Of a stretch of 64,000 nt of DNA, positions 21,917 through 30,612 are shown piece by piece. The translations under genes were made by a program, and so were the position numbers. The DNA comes from Dactylonectria macrodidyma (lineage: Eukaryota > Ascomycota > Sordariomycetes > Hypocreales > Nectriaceae): assembly GCA_020744425.1 (NCBI GenBank), contig JAGMUV010000045.1, positions 1 to 64,000 of the forward strand, read 5' to 3'. Each line of letters begins with the position of its first letter. The stretch's first letter is position 1. The notes under the pieces were generated by a model that saw nothing but the letters and a program-made list of their open reading frames with translations, was not told the origin of the DNA and made no database searches.

Positions 21917-22648
21917 GTGGCCGCTTCTGGCCACACTTGGGACCCTCGTTCTCACCAAGCAGCGCGATCGTATCGAACTTTAACTCCCCTAGTCAACCAA
22001 GCTGGCAGCAGCAGGGTCAGCCCTTACTCCACCATTGCGCCGTCCTCCTTGTCCGAGCCTTCCCAATCTTGCGCCTCGCCCGTATTCTGTGCTGCTCTCT
22101 TCCTGTTTCGCCTACCACTCTTCATCATTGCCTTCTCCGCTTACTTCCTGGTCCTGCAATGGATTCACCTCGGCCCTGTCGGCAATAAACTGTACCTATG
22201 GACTCTCATGGTCATACTAGGTGTCTGGTGGACCGACCTGCAGATCGACAGGGTAAAGCCCGGGTCGCTGGCGCAACAGCCGCTCTGACGCCTGCCGCGC
22301 CCCGGCTCCATCATGGTCGTGTCTGCCACTCATCTTATCGATGTTATCTTCCTTGCCGCAGTCTTCGACTCAATCTTCACAGTTCTACACCCGAGGTCGC
22401 GGCTTGTGTGGGAGTTGTCCCTACTTCAGGCTATCTTCCGCATAGGAACGAACGAGACCTCACCGCCAAGCCACGCCAATTTCACCGACCTGAAAACCGT
22501 GCTTGAGAGACATCCAGACCGAATCATTGCAGTGCTAGCCGACTACAGCGCGACGAATGGTACCGGTACAGTACCTAGCACGCTAAGTCGTAGCTATATG
22601 GCCAGGATTTTCCGCATTAACATACAATACTTGCCAATGGATGTCTAA
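21917..22648 (+). pseudogene. VPS66/SLC1-like acyltransferase relic
   Basis: One frame covers the region with an in-frame TGA at 22286. Before it: a hydrophobic segment (ALFLFRLPLFIIAFSAYFLV) and LGPVGNKLYLWTLMVILGVWWTDLQIDRVKPGSLA. After it: RLPRPGSIMVVSATHLIDVIFLAAVFDSIFTVLHP...LLQAIFRIGTNETSPPSHANFTDLKTVLERHPDRIIAVLADYS...IFRINIQYLPMDV. This order matches fungal membrane-bound glycerophospholipid acyltransferase-like proteins related to yeast Vps66; I infer the family from memory of its conserved pattern. The TGA falls where Arg is expected (CGA to TGA fits C-to-T). The frame stops at 22648 before the family's C-terminal third, so this is a pseudogene. The N-terminal 50 residues are probably not original. 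Confidence 0.6.
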
Positions 22649-22739
22649 TGGGAACGAGAAGACTGTATGATCATGAATTTCAAGTCAAGCCGACAAGATA
22701 TTCAGTTTCATGGAAGAATCTTATGCTCTGAGGGATTGC

Positions 22740-22875
22740 GGGGAATTGTTGCATATGCCACGACGGGCCGCTGTGAGGCAACGCTCGAGAGCCATATCGA
22801 TTCAGTTCACTCGGTGGCCTTCTCGCCCGATATCCAGCGTCTCGCATCGGCGTCAGTAGACTCCGACATCAAAGA
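22740..22875 (+). pseudogene. WD40 repeat fragment, NACHT-WD40 (HET-E-like) type
   Basis: TTGRCEATLESHIDSVHSVAFSPDIQRLASASVDSDIK is one WD40 blade of the highly uniform kind found in fungal NACHT-WD40 proteins, where the canonical text has SPDGQ and DSTIKIWD. A single blade survives, with the last WD lost. It is in frame with the preceding acyltransferase relic but unrelated to it. Fragment of an incompatibility-type receptor gene. Confidence 0.65.
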
Positions 22876-23374
22876 TCTCGCCCCGCCTGAGTTTGCTTGT
22901 TTGATTCCACCAGGTGATCAAAGGGCAACTCCAACTGGATTTTGGGTTCGGATGATGTGATACCGATCCTTTATTCACTACTTCTCGAGTGCAATCCATC
23001 CGTGACGCAAAGGCGCAACCGAATGGATCCCTACTTTATCTCCTGGGTCAACACCTTTTCCGATCCCCTCGCCAGTTCTGGCGATCCGTTCCCATGCATA
23101 GGCACAACAGTCAGCATTATCTTTCCAATTTGTTCCGATTTGGCCATTCATCATGGACTACGCGGGCATACCCTGTAGCTTTCAGCGGCGCCTTCCTTAT
23201 TTCTGGACATCTGTCGCGTTATAGGGCTTCTCGCCCGCCCTGTTTTACTTCCCATAAAGCTTAATACGCGCTCTAGACATTGCCGGCATCATCTGAAGAA
23301 ATATCTGCCGGGACCGTCGAAGGCGGCTTAAACCAGAAAGTTGAACTTAGGTGCTTTCTGGTACCTCTCATCTC
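22876..23374. other. no supportable gene
   Basis: Short frames on the plus strand (such as 22989-23264) show no domain I recognise. This lies downstream of the AhpC/TSA-like gene on the opposite strand, so part of it is that gene's 3' flank. Confidence 0.4.
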
Positions 23375-24074
23375 TCAAGTCGCAGGGCGCCAGTATTCAT
23401 CTCCTGACAGAACTTTTACTAACTCCTCCGCCGTGAAATGATCTGCCGTTGTTTCCATCCTATGCACCCATACACACCTTCCCTCTCTAAAAATCCACTC
23501 ACCACCATTCTGCCAAAAGTCTCCACCTTTGAAGGCACCATATCCGCTCCTAACCATTTGTTTCACGCTTCTTATGATAAGACTGAGTAAGGACTGTTTC
23601 ACATATGACGGTCTTCTGGAGATAGCCAAAGATTTTTTCATCTGGAGCCTTTCATATATGCGGCCAGTAGGATCCGTGAATATTGGGAGCTCGCAGGATG
23701 TTTCTGCAGCATAAGGGAGGATACGGGACGGGTCGCCGCAACCGACGATAATGAGTCTAGATGGCCCAATGGCCAGAGTAGAGAGGACTGTCGGTGTAAG
23801 ATATAGCGCTATGGAACGGATATAATCTTGATCGCAGGAGCAGAAGAAGTGGCGAACTAGATTATTGACTGTTAATCGCGCTTCTCAAACATCGAGGACT
23901 CTCGTAAAAGGACTTACTGAATATCACGACAACGTTGAGAACACCATCTCTTGAAGCGACTAGTTTACCAAATGGACTGGATTTGCCGTCGAAAGAGAGT
24001 ACGGGAAAGTTATAAATGTCAGAGATAACCTCTTCATCGGGAATAGGAGATGTAGGAATGCACGGATTTGGCAT
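23375..24074 (-). CDS. AhpC/TSA thioredoxin-like antioxidant protein
   Basis: Exons (minus strand) 24074-23918 and 23856-23375; the 61-bp intron (GTAAGT, GATTAAC, TCTAG) is phase 1. The product is 212 residues. It follows the fungal AhpC/TSA (PRXL2-like) pattern: a start rich in Pro and acidic residues, VLNVVVIF|IRHFFCSCDQDYIRSIA with C58 and C60 at the end of the first beta strand, IGPSRLIIVGCGDPSRILPYA, CELPIFTDPTGRIYERLQMKKSL and KGGDFWQNGGEWIFREGRCVWVHRMETTADHFTAEELVKVL. Peroxiredoxin-like members usually show CxxC at this place; here the spacing is CSC, one residue short. Likely a cytosolic redox protein; substrate unknown. The exon structure closes perfectly, so the gene looks intact. 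Confidence 0.82.
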
Positions 24075-24630
24075 AATGAGGACAAAAAAGTGTCAACCAC
24101 TAAAGATGCCAAAAGTTGTTAGCAAGGGCTGGGCATAATCGAATTAAAATAGTCGACTGATTAAAAACGCCACTAAGCAAGGCGATGAGGGGTTATGGGG
24201 GCATGTCAATATTGTGCATGTGATAAAAGTAACCCTTCCGTCAAATGATGCAACTGTCAGGAGATCGGACACACAACCCTCTAAAAGGCACAAATCACCA
24301 CAAGCATCTCTTCATATCTGTTAGCTAGATTTTGGATTGGCCAGCAGGGATATCCTTGGTCGATCTTAGACCAAACCGGAGGGTCCGGAAAATTGTCTCC
24401 GTAGTCGAGAACACATTCCAGTGGGGTAAAGCTTTTTGGTTGCATGATGGTAGTGTGGGCGCTGGGCGTGGAGTACCATGCAGTACCCACCTACCGGCAG
24501 TACCCACCTGCCGGCAAGCAAAAAAAAAGTTTTGCCATACAAGGTGCAACTTTTCAACCTGATGGGAAAAGTCACCGAAAGTAATAAGAATACAGTTATT
24601 TCTAGAATCCGGGTTATAATTGAATGAATT
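24075..24630. other. no gene recognised; probable pogo element 3' flank
   Basis: It contains the promoter side of the AhpC/TSA gene (24075-24250) and A-rich sequence with two copies of CAGTACCCACCT and CCGGCA (24481-24515). A minus-strand frame 24281-24490 (DYGDNFPDPPVWSKIDQGYPCWPIQ) looks protein-like but I cannot place it. Confidence 0.4.
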
Positions 24631-25222
24631 TTAATATTTTCTCGGTCTTTTTACCTCACGGCCTGCGCGGGTGCGTACGACGGGTAACTCTTCCGCCTCC
24701 GAATTTGAACTTTCATCCTCCTGCATCCCTCCCACCTCGATCACATCCTCCACAGTCCCTGTCTCTTCAGTTGCTTGGATTGGCTCGGAAATAGTTTCAC
24801 CAGTCACTAGAGCCTCGGCCAATGTCATGAACTTCTTGTTGGGATTGGGTATCGCCTTCCTCTTCTTGCCTCTACTCAACCGGCCGACTTCCTCCTCCAG
24901 ACTGGTGATTCTTGCGCTCAGGGAGGCTATCTTTGACTCCTGGGCTTCAAACCCTTTCGATATCACAGAATACCGTCTTCTGGTAGAAGGGATCTTATTT
25001 TTTCCCAGATCTCTGATATGACGGCTGGTCTTTGGCGTATTATCAGAGTCGCGTTGCCCGTCGCTGCGGCCCTCTGATGTAGGCGTCGTTTCCTTCTTGT
25101 CTGGCTGAATCTCTGGATGTATCAGGGCTTTCCGTCGTGAAATTGGCCAATTTCCAGTCACTCTCCAACCAGAGAGGATATTTTTCTTAGTCATACCTAC
25201 TTCCCTGGCTTTGGCATATGCC
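24631..25222 (-). pseudogene. pogo-type transposase C-terminal fragment, cut by gypsy LTR
   Basis: The minus-strand frame from the LTR edge reads AYAKAREVGMTKKNILSGWRVTGNWPISRRKALIHPEIQ, the stretch that follows the DDE core in fungal pogo/Fot transposases ('aR...it..nI.sGfr.tGlwP'). After it come a basic linker, a coiled segment (ESKIASLSARITSLEEEVGRL), KKFMTLAEALVTGE and an acidic tail ending VKRPRKY. The catalytic part that should lie to the right is absent: across the retrotransposon is a hAT fragment instead. About 190 residues remain without stops. Confidence 0.7.
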
Positions 25223-25402
25223 TGTGAACGGCTTATAGTAATTGGATTCCAACTATCTATTCCAATGCTGTTTACATTCAAGATAAGGAGAAGGAAAGAA
25301 AGAAAGACTGCGGTTGGTCTGACGGCTCAGGGTTTTGTGGTTCCTCCTCCCCACTTCGTGCCTGTTGGCGTAGCCACAGCAACGGGGTCCTGACCCGTTA
25401 CA
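25223..25402 (-). repeat. 3' LTR of gypsy element
   Basis: 180 bp, identical to the 5' LTR. It abuts the pol stop codon, so the end of pol overlaps the polypurine tract. Confidence 0.95.
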
Positions 25403-25420
25403 TTACCCCCCTCCTCCCCT
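25403..25420 (-). promoter_or_regulatory. polypurine tract
   Basis: On the coding strand AGGGGAGGAGGGGGGTAA lies directly against the 3' LTR. It is the expected primer site for plus-strand DNA synthesis and also encodes the final Gly residues and stop of pol. Confidence 0.9.
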
Positions 25421-28400
25421 GAGGATCTTCTGTCGCTTCCGCGATTTCACCCAGTGCCTCCACGCCTCTGTATCCTTCACGTTGGCTAACGGCTCCCAAG
25501 TTGGAGTGGCGTAGCTGACCCATTTGATGAGGACTAGCTTCCGTACACCCTCCTTCTTTTCGTCTAGCACCCTCTCAACGTGCCAGCGTTCCTCCCCGTC
25601 CACCAATATTGGGGGTTGTTGTGAATCATCAGTTGTCTGGGAGGGCAAAGGGTCCTGAGGTGCCGGTCTGAGGAGGTCCACATGGAACACCGGATGAATG
25701 CGTCCTGGGACGTCTAGTTCGTAGCTGTGAGAGTTAACCTGTCTTAGTACCTTGTACTTCGCATGCAGCCAATCCAACTTCTTCGACGGACGAGTCGTTT
25801 TGACATTCTTCAGATTCAGGTATACCCAGTCTCCGTCCTTATACAGCGGTGCTGCCGTTCGAGACCTATTGGCGTATTTCTCTTGCTGTTCCTGCGCTAT
25901 CGCGATAGCTGCTTGCGCAAATTCGGTAGCATCTTGTAGACGTCGTACGAAGTCCTCGGCTAGGGCTTCGCCCTCCTTAGGCTTGCCTGCCGTGTCTCCC
26001 TCTCGTAGCTGGATGGGGTCATTGTGGTATCCGTGCATGTAAAAGAAGGGGCTCATGCCCGTTGAGGACGCTTCTCGCTCGTTGATCGATGCCATTACCG
26101 TAGGGAGGAATAGCAACCAGTTGTCCTGCGTGTAACACGCCCAGATTCTCATGATCTTCTCGACCTCTTGGTTCATGCGTTCAGTTGCCCCGTCGGTTTG
26201 AGGATGGTACCCTGTAGAAAGGCGACGTTCAACTCCCAACAGCTTGCAGAAGTGTTTCCACATATCGCTCACAAATTGGGGGCCCCTGTCGCTCACGATC
26301 GCGGTAGGTATGCCGTGATTGGGGTAATGACGCTCGTACAGCCGCCGTGCCACCGCTTCGGACGAGATATCGGCCATCCCCTCGAGCTCCACTCCCTTCG
26401 TGAGGCGATCAGTGACCACCATGCAGTTCGTCGCCTTATCCCTGCCTGATGGTGGCAGGTCTGTCATGAAATCGATTGAAATCTCCCCCCATATTCGTTC
26501 GGGTATCGGTAGAGGCTTCAAGAGACCCTTCTTCGTGTCTCTCCAAATAGTAGTCCGTCCACAGACTTCGCAGTTCCTCACAAACTGACGAACGTCGCTT
26601 GCCGCTCCTGGCCAAAAGAATCGTCTTGATAGGATGGTGTAGGTGAGATCCCTTCCCGGGTGTCCAGTGATATGTGAATCGTGGATGTCTTGTATGATCT
26701 TGGTGCGTAGCGGCTCTAGGGGTGGAATCCAGATCCTATCCCTAAACCGTAGCAATCCCCGTTCGTCAACGGAGAGCTCTGCCATACTGATAACCTTCTC
26801 CTTCTGTAGGGAGGTAGGGAGATTGCGCTCCCCCCGTACCACCGTCAACGTCAGATCCTGATACTGTTGGTCGTTTCTGGCCTCAACCCATAGGCGGTGT
26901 AATTCCTCGTCCTCGAAGATGCGGACTTCTCTCCCGAAGTCGATATCTTCCGGCTTAGGGGTGATATTAGCCGTAGCTATCTTCACTCTTCGCAGGTGTT
27001 CGTTCTGGAAGAGGGTCATGAACCTTGCCTTAAGTCTCTCGTCGTCTTCGTCGGTTGGCCGGTCCTGGTCCCGTCGAGATAAAGCGTCCGGGCGCCCTGC
27101 GCCGGCTCCAGGTCTCCACTCCAACGTAAAGTGAAACCCTGCCAGGAACTGGGACCATCGTACCTGTCGTTCAGATAACCTCTTCTCTGTGTAAAAGTAG
27201 CTGAGGTTCTTGTGGTCGGTCAGCACGGTGAATTGTTTCACTGCGCGAAGCTCGGGTTCCCATGCTTCAAGGCACCTCACAATCGCCAGCAGCTCCTTAT
27301 CGTGGATGTCGTAGTTCGCTTCTGTCGGGGTGTGCTTTTTCGAGTAATAGGCGACAGGCTGCCACAGTCCGTCGGTCTCTTTTTGCAACATTAGACCTCC
27401 TGTAGCGTACCCTGATGAGTCCGCCTCTACCAGTGTCTCCTTCTCCGGGTCGAAGTGCGCCAAGATAGGGGCCGAGATCAGTAGCTCCTTGATTCTTTCG
27501 AAGGCGTTTTGGCAGTCGTCCCCCCAGTGGAATATCGCATGCTTCTTCGTCAGGCTTGTAAGTGGCCGTAAGATCTCTGCGAAGTCCGGGATAAATATCC
27601 TGTAGAAGTTCGCAAAGCCTATGAAAGCCCTGACACCCTTTACGTTCTTAGGAATGGCCCAATCGCGAATAGCCTTTACCTTCTCGGGGTCGACACGGAT
27701 CCCAACCTCGGCTTCGATGATGAATCCCAAGTACTTCACTTCCTTGGTCTCGAACTCGCACTTGTCGATGTCGATTTGCAATCCCGCATCCATCAGTCGT
27801 TGCAAGACCTTCCCAACCTTCGTGCGGTGGTCATTGAGCGATCCCGACGAGTAGATTAAGATGTCGTCCACATAAGCAGACACGAAGTCGTCGAGATAGT
27901 CCTGGAGTACACTATTGACGTATCTCTGGAAAGCTGCGGGGGCTCCTGTCAACCCAAATGGGACGACCAAGTACTCGAATAGCCCGTATCTCGTCCGGAA
28001 GGCTGTCTTGTGGACGTCCTCTTCTGCCACCCTGATCTTGTTGAAGGCAGCGATAATGTCCAGCTTCGTAAACCATTTGGCTCGTGCGATATTCCGAAGC
28101 GTCTCTGTCAGCAGTGGGAGAGGGTACCGGTCCTTCTTAGTGATCTTGTTGAGAGCCCGGTAGTCGACACAAAATCGAATGCCGCCGCCTGGTTTCTTGA
28201 CCATCAGTACCGGTGCCGCGGCAGGGGAGTGGCTGACGCGGATGAATCCCTTGTCAAGTAGCTCGGTCAAAGTCTTCCGTAGAACTAAAAGTTCTTCCCG
28301 TCCCATGCCATAGAGTGGTCCCCAAGGTAGTGGCTTCTCGTTGCCTCGGTCGTCTTTCTCTACCTCGATCTTCAGGTCGACACCAGGCCTGTGTGGGGGT

Positions 28401-29050
28401 AGCTGGTCGGAGAGCTGCTTGTTGAAAGCCTCTAGCCAGGGGAAATAATGCCTTGGGAGCTTTTCCCTCGGGTCACTCCTTGGTTTCGGCCTCAGCGCCT
28501 TGTCGATGTCTGCAAGGGTGACCGCGAACACCTTGCTCCTCTTCCACCGTCTGGCTCGCCTGGCTTCGGCCGCGAAAACGGCCGCCATCGTGTTGTGAAC
28601 TTCCAACTTTGGGAGGGGGTGGACCCCCCGGTTCATCACTATCGTGTCGGTTGAGCCGATTCGTAGCTGCCCGACCTTTGCTCGGATCTCGACATCCTCC
28701 TCCTCCATCCAAGGTTTTCCGAGGATGATATCATAGTTCAGGTCGGGGATCACGTAGAAAAATATCCTCTGGCGTTGGTGTCCCTCAATATCTATCGCGG
28801 CATACGTGACTGTGTCGATAATCTCCTTCCCTGTTCCGGCGGCTTCCTCAAGCGTCCTAGGGGCGATAGGTATCCTGGGCAGCCCCAGCGTGCGGAAGAG
28901 TTTCTTGCTGATCGATGCGTAGCATAGGCAACCATAGTCGACCAGGCCAGTGGCGAAATCAGTTCCATTTAATCTGACGTCAACCAGGAAGGGGTCGCCG
29001 TCCATCAGGTCTTTCTTCCGCTTCCACTCCGCTAAGGCTGCCACGTGTTC
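25403..29050 (-). CDS. gypsy Pol polyprotein (PR-RT-RNase H-IN-chromodomain)
   Basis: The frame continues from gag after a single TAG. It has no AUG start of its own at its head (the first usable codon, 29044, is GTG), so it should be made as Gag-Pol. Counting from 29044: retropepsin region at about 20-130 with LVDYGCLCY (positions 34-42), where D-S/T-G is expected; reverse transcriptase 220-470 with FTKLDIIAAFN and YVDD at 391-394; RNase H about 500-620 (LVEADSSGYATG); integrase about 770-1080 with the HHCC zinc domain (GHPGRDLTY...CEVCG), then ISIDFMTDLP, IVSDRGPQFVS and GATERMNQEVE; chromodomain over the last 60 residues (WHVERVLDEKKEG...LVLIKWVSYATPTWEPL). The chromodomain typically steers integration to methylated histone H3K9. 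The DYG in the protease is the one abnormal catalytic residue I see. Confidence 0.93.
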   Translation of the reverse strand, partial: EHVAALAEWKRKKDLMDGDPFLVDVRLNGTDFATGLVDYGCLCYASISKKLFRTLGLPRIPIAPRTLEEAAGTGKEIIDTVTYAAIDIEGHQRQRIFFYVIPDLNYDIILGKPWMEEEDVEIRAKVGQLRIGSTDTIVMNRGVHPLPKLEVHNTMAAVFAAEARRARRWKRSKVFAVTLADIDKALRPKPRSDPREKLPRHYFPWLEAFNKQLSDQLPPHRPGVDLKIEVEKDDRGNEKPLPWGPLYGMGREELLVLRKTLTELLDKGFIRVSHSPAAAPVLMVKKPGGGIRFCVDYRALNKITKKDRYPLPLLTETLRNIARAKWFTKLDIIAAFNKIRVAEEDVHKTAFRTRYGLFEYLVVPFGLTGAPAAFQRYVNSVLQDYLDDFVSAYVDDILIYSSGSLNDHRTKVGKVLQRLMDAGLQIDIDKCEFETKEVKYLGFIIEAEVGIRVDPEKVKAIRDWAIPKNVKGVRAFIGFANFYRIFIPDFAEILRPLTSLTKKHAIFHWGDDCQNAFERIKELLISAPILAHFDPEKETLVEADSSGYATGGLMLQKETDGLWQPVAYYSKKHTPTEANYDIHDKELLAIVRCLEAWEPELRAVKQFTVLTDHKNLSYFYTEKRLSERQVRWSQFLAGFHFTLEWRPGAGAGRPDALSRRDQDRPTDEDDERLKARFMTLFQNEHLRRVKIATANITPKPEDIDFGREVRIFEDEELHRLWVEARNDQQYQDLTLTVVRGERNLPTSLQKEKVISMAELSVDERGLLRFRDRIWIPPLEPLRTKIIQDIHDSHITGHPGRDLTYTILSRRFFWPGAASDVRQFVRNCEVCGRTTIWRDTKKGLLKPLPIPERIWGEISIDFMTDLPPSGRDKATNCMVVTDRLTKGVELEGMADISSEAVARRLYERHYPNHGIPTAIVSDRGPQFVSDMWKHFCKLLGVERRLSTGYHPQTDGATERMNQEVEKIMRIWACYTQDNWLLFLPTVMASINEREASSTGMSPFFYMHGYHNDPIQLREGDTAGKPKEGEALAEDFVRRLQDATEFAQAAIAIAQEQQEKYANRSRTAAPLYKDGDWVYLNLKNVKTTRPSKKLDWLHAKYKVLRQVNSHSYELDVPGRIHPVFHVDLLRPAPQDPLPSQTTDDSQQPPILVDGEERWHVERVLDEKKEGVRKLVLIKWVSYATPTWEPLANVKDTEAWRHWVKSRKRQKILRGGGG

Positions 29051-30280
29051 CTATTGGCCGCTTCCCCCGTCACTTCCTTCACTTTCGGATGTTTCCTCTT
29101 CTGCCGTGAACGCTCGCGAGGGTTTTGCTGCGTTCACTCGAGTAGGCCGGATGGCTGCTGCTAAAGGGCAGGTATCCACCCTACAGTCGCCTCGTCCGCA
29201 GCGAAGACAGCGACCCTCGGCATACCTTGCATCCATCTCGTCTCGATTAACCCACTTGGCGCGTTTCCCAACGAGGGCCTGGTCCTGAGGGCGCTTCGAG
29301 GGGTAGCCGTGCAGGTTTCGTGACCGAGCGGAATTCACCTTGCTCAAGGTTGCCGGAGTCGGTTCCCATTCCATCATATCTTCTCGGCGTGGCGGAATGT
29401 GAGGTGGCGAGGGTGGAGGCCTGGCCTTCTGACCCTGGACAGTGCCACCGGTAGCTGGCTTCTTCTTCCACTGGCCCAAAATGTCCATTCTGCTGCTCAG
29501 CTCGTCGCATTTCCTTGCCAGGGCAAGATAGGTGCTGGTTTCGGCTGATGAGGCGCTTACGAGTTGCGCCTTAAGGCTGTCGTTTAGAGCGTTCTGGAGA
29601 TACGAGATCTTGCTGGCATCCGGCCATGACTCCGCTTCGCTGTTAGCGATCTCCTTCTCAAACCTCGGGTAGAACGCCGCAAAAGACTCGGTCTCGCCTT
29701 GCTTAATAGTGTGTAGGTTGTTGATTGCCTTTAGCTTCCGGTCCTTTTCTCCGTATAATAGGTCGAGTCGATACAGGAGCTCGGTGGTACTCCCGGTTCC
29801 CTGACGAGTTGACGTCTCTACGAATGTAGTGACATTCTCTTTAGCCTTGCCCGCCAAGCGTGAGTAGACGTATCTGAGCTGGGACATAGGGTTGCCTAGC
29901 GCCTCGGCGTCTTCGATGAGCTTGCCCTCCATTTCTAGCTTCCAACCACGCCATACAGACTTCTGTCCCTCAAATAGGGCGGGGTCCGGTAGCTTTGGTC
30001 TTGGTTGGCGATGGCGGTCCGGACGTTGAGTGATCGTGGGAGTAAGGGCAGTGGTTGTCTCCTTGTCTTCTGGTGCCAGCGTGGGCGCTGGTGTGGGCTG
30101 TATAGACTGGACAGACGTTTCCAGTGCTAACAGCTTCAACTTCGTTTCTTCGTTTGCCTCTCGTAGGGCCATATTCTCGGACCGCATAAGTCTGACTTCG
30201 CTCAGGAGTTGCTCGAGTACGCTAGCCGACTGGGTAGTGGCTTCCCCCTGAGTCATGTCGCCTGAGTGGTCCATCATCAT
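29051..30280 (-). CDS. gypsy Gag
   Basis: 409 residues from ATG 30280 (MMMDHSGDM). A coiled N-terminus (SVLEQLLSEVRLMRSENMALREANEETKLKLLALE) is followed by the retrotransposon Gag core (LPDPALFEGQKSVWRGWKLEMEGKL...RYVYSRLAGKAKENVTTF...LLYRLDLLYGEKDRKLKAINNLHTIKQGETESFAAFYPRFE) and a zinc knuckle at about 358-371 (CLRCGRGDCRVDTC). The knuckle is C-x2-C-x4-C-x4-C, with Cys where His is usual. It ends GGSGQ-TAG, and pol follows in the same frame. It forms the virus-like particle shell. Confidence 0.92.
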   Translation of the reverse strand: MMMDHSGDMTQGEATTQSASVLEQLLSEVRLMRSENMALREANEETKLKLLALETSVQSIQPTPAPTLAPEDKETTTALTPTITQRPDRHRQPRPKLPDPALFEGQKSVWRGWKLEMEGKLIEDAEALGNPMSQLRYVYSRLAGKAKENVTTFVETSTRQGTGSTTELLYRLDLLYGEKDRKLKAINNLHTIKQGETESFAAFYPRFEKEIANSEAESWPDASKISYLQNALNDSLKAQLVSASSAETSTYLALARKCDELSSRMDILGQWKKKPATGGTVQGQKARPPPSPPHIPPRREDMMEWEPTPATLSKVNSARSRNLHGYPSKRPQDQALVGKRAKWVNRDEMDARYAEGRCLRCGRGDCRVDTCPLAAAIRPTRVNAAKPSRAFTAEEETSESEGSDGGSGQ

Positions 30281-30285
30281 TCTTC

Positions 30286-30358
30286 GCTTCGGGTGCTTCG
30301 GGTGCTTCGGGTGCTTCGGGTGCTTCGGGTGCTTCGGGTGCTTCGGGTGCTTCGGGTG
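30286..30358 (-). repeat. 9-bp tandem repeat in gag leader
   Basis: About eight copies of GCTTCGGGT, a few bases upstream of the gag ATG. In the 5' leader, so non-coding unless translation begins earlier; it would read (Arg-Ser-Thr)n on the element strand. Confidence 0.9.
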
Positions 30359-30420
30359 ACTTCTTGACTTCTGGACTCGGGATGAGTCTTGACTTCTAAC
30401 TTCAGCAGACTTCTGAAGTG

Positions 30421-30432
30421 ATCTTGAATGTA
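30421..30432 (-). promoter_or_regulatory. self-priming primer-binding site
   Basis: TACATTCAAGAT on the coding strand touches the 5' LTR and is an exact 12-nt complement of ATCTTGAATGTA inside the LTR (30483-30494). This is the Tf1/sushi-type arrangement in which the mRNA 5' end folds back as primer. It predicts the transcript starts at about 30494. It is not a match to the end of a tRNA that I can see. Confidence 0.75.
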
Positions 30433-30612
30433 TGTGAACGGCTTATAGTAATTGGATTCCAACTATCTATTCCAATGCTGTTTACATTCAAGATAAGGAG
30501 AAGGAAAGAAAGAAAGACTGCGGTTGGTCTGACGGCTCAGGGTTTTGTGGTTCCTCCTCCCCACTTCGTGCCTGTTGGCGTAGCCACAGCAACGGGGTCC
30601 TGACCCGTTACA
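30433..30612 (-). repeat. 5' LTR of gypsy element
   Basis: 180 bp, identical to the 3' LTR. It carries the predicted transcription start and the sequence complementary to the primer-binding site. Confidence 0.95.

Larger units (their letters stand above)
25223..30612 (-). mobile_element. Ty3/gypsy chromovirus LTR retrotransposon, 5390 bp
   Basis: Two 180-bp LTRs (25223-25402, 30433-30612), identical by direct comparison, begin TGTAAC and end TTCACA on the coding strand. Between them are a self-priming site, gag (30280-29051), pol (29050-25403) with domain order PR-RT-RH-IN-chromodomain, and a polypurine tract. Identical LTRs mean a recent insertion, yet the five bases outside the two ends differ (ATGCC left, TTCGA right) and the flanking genes belong to different transposons. 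Confidence 0.95.

Noticed and set aside
29042..29044. Separate start codon for pol
   Set aside because: The first codon of the open stretch is GTG, preceded in frame by CAC, GAA and the gag TAG; there is no AUG, so independent initiation is unlikely.
28950..30251. Several plus-strand frames across gag and pol
   Set aside because: Antisense to an intact retrotransposon; no domains.
30320..30360. 9-bp array as a CRISPR-like or telomeric repeat
   Set aside because: Units are contiguous without spacers and lie in a retrotransposon leader.
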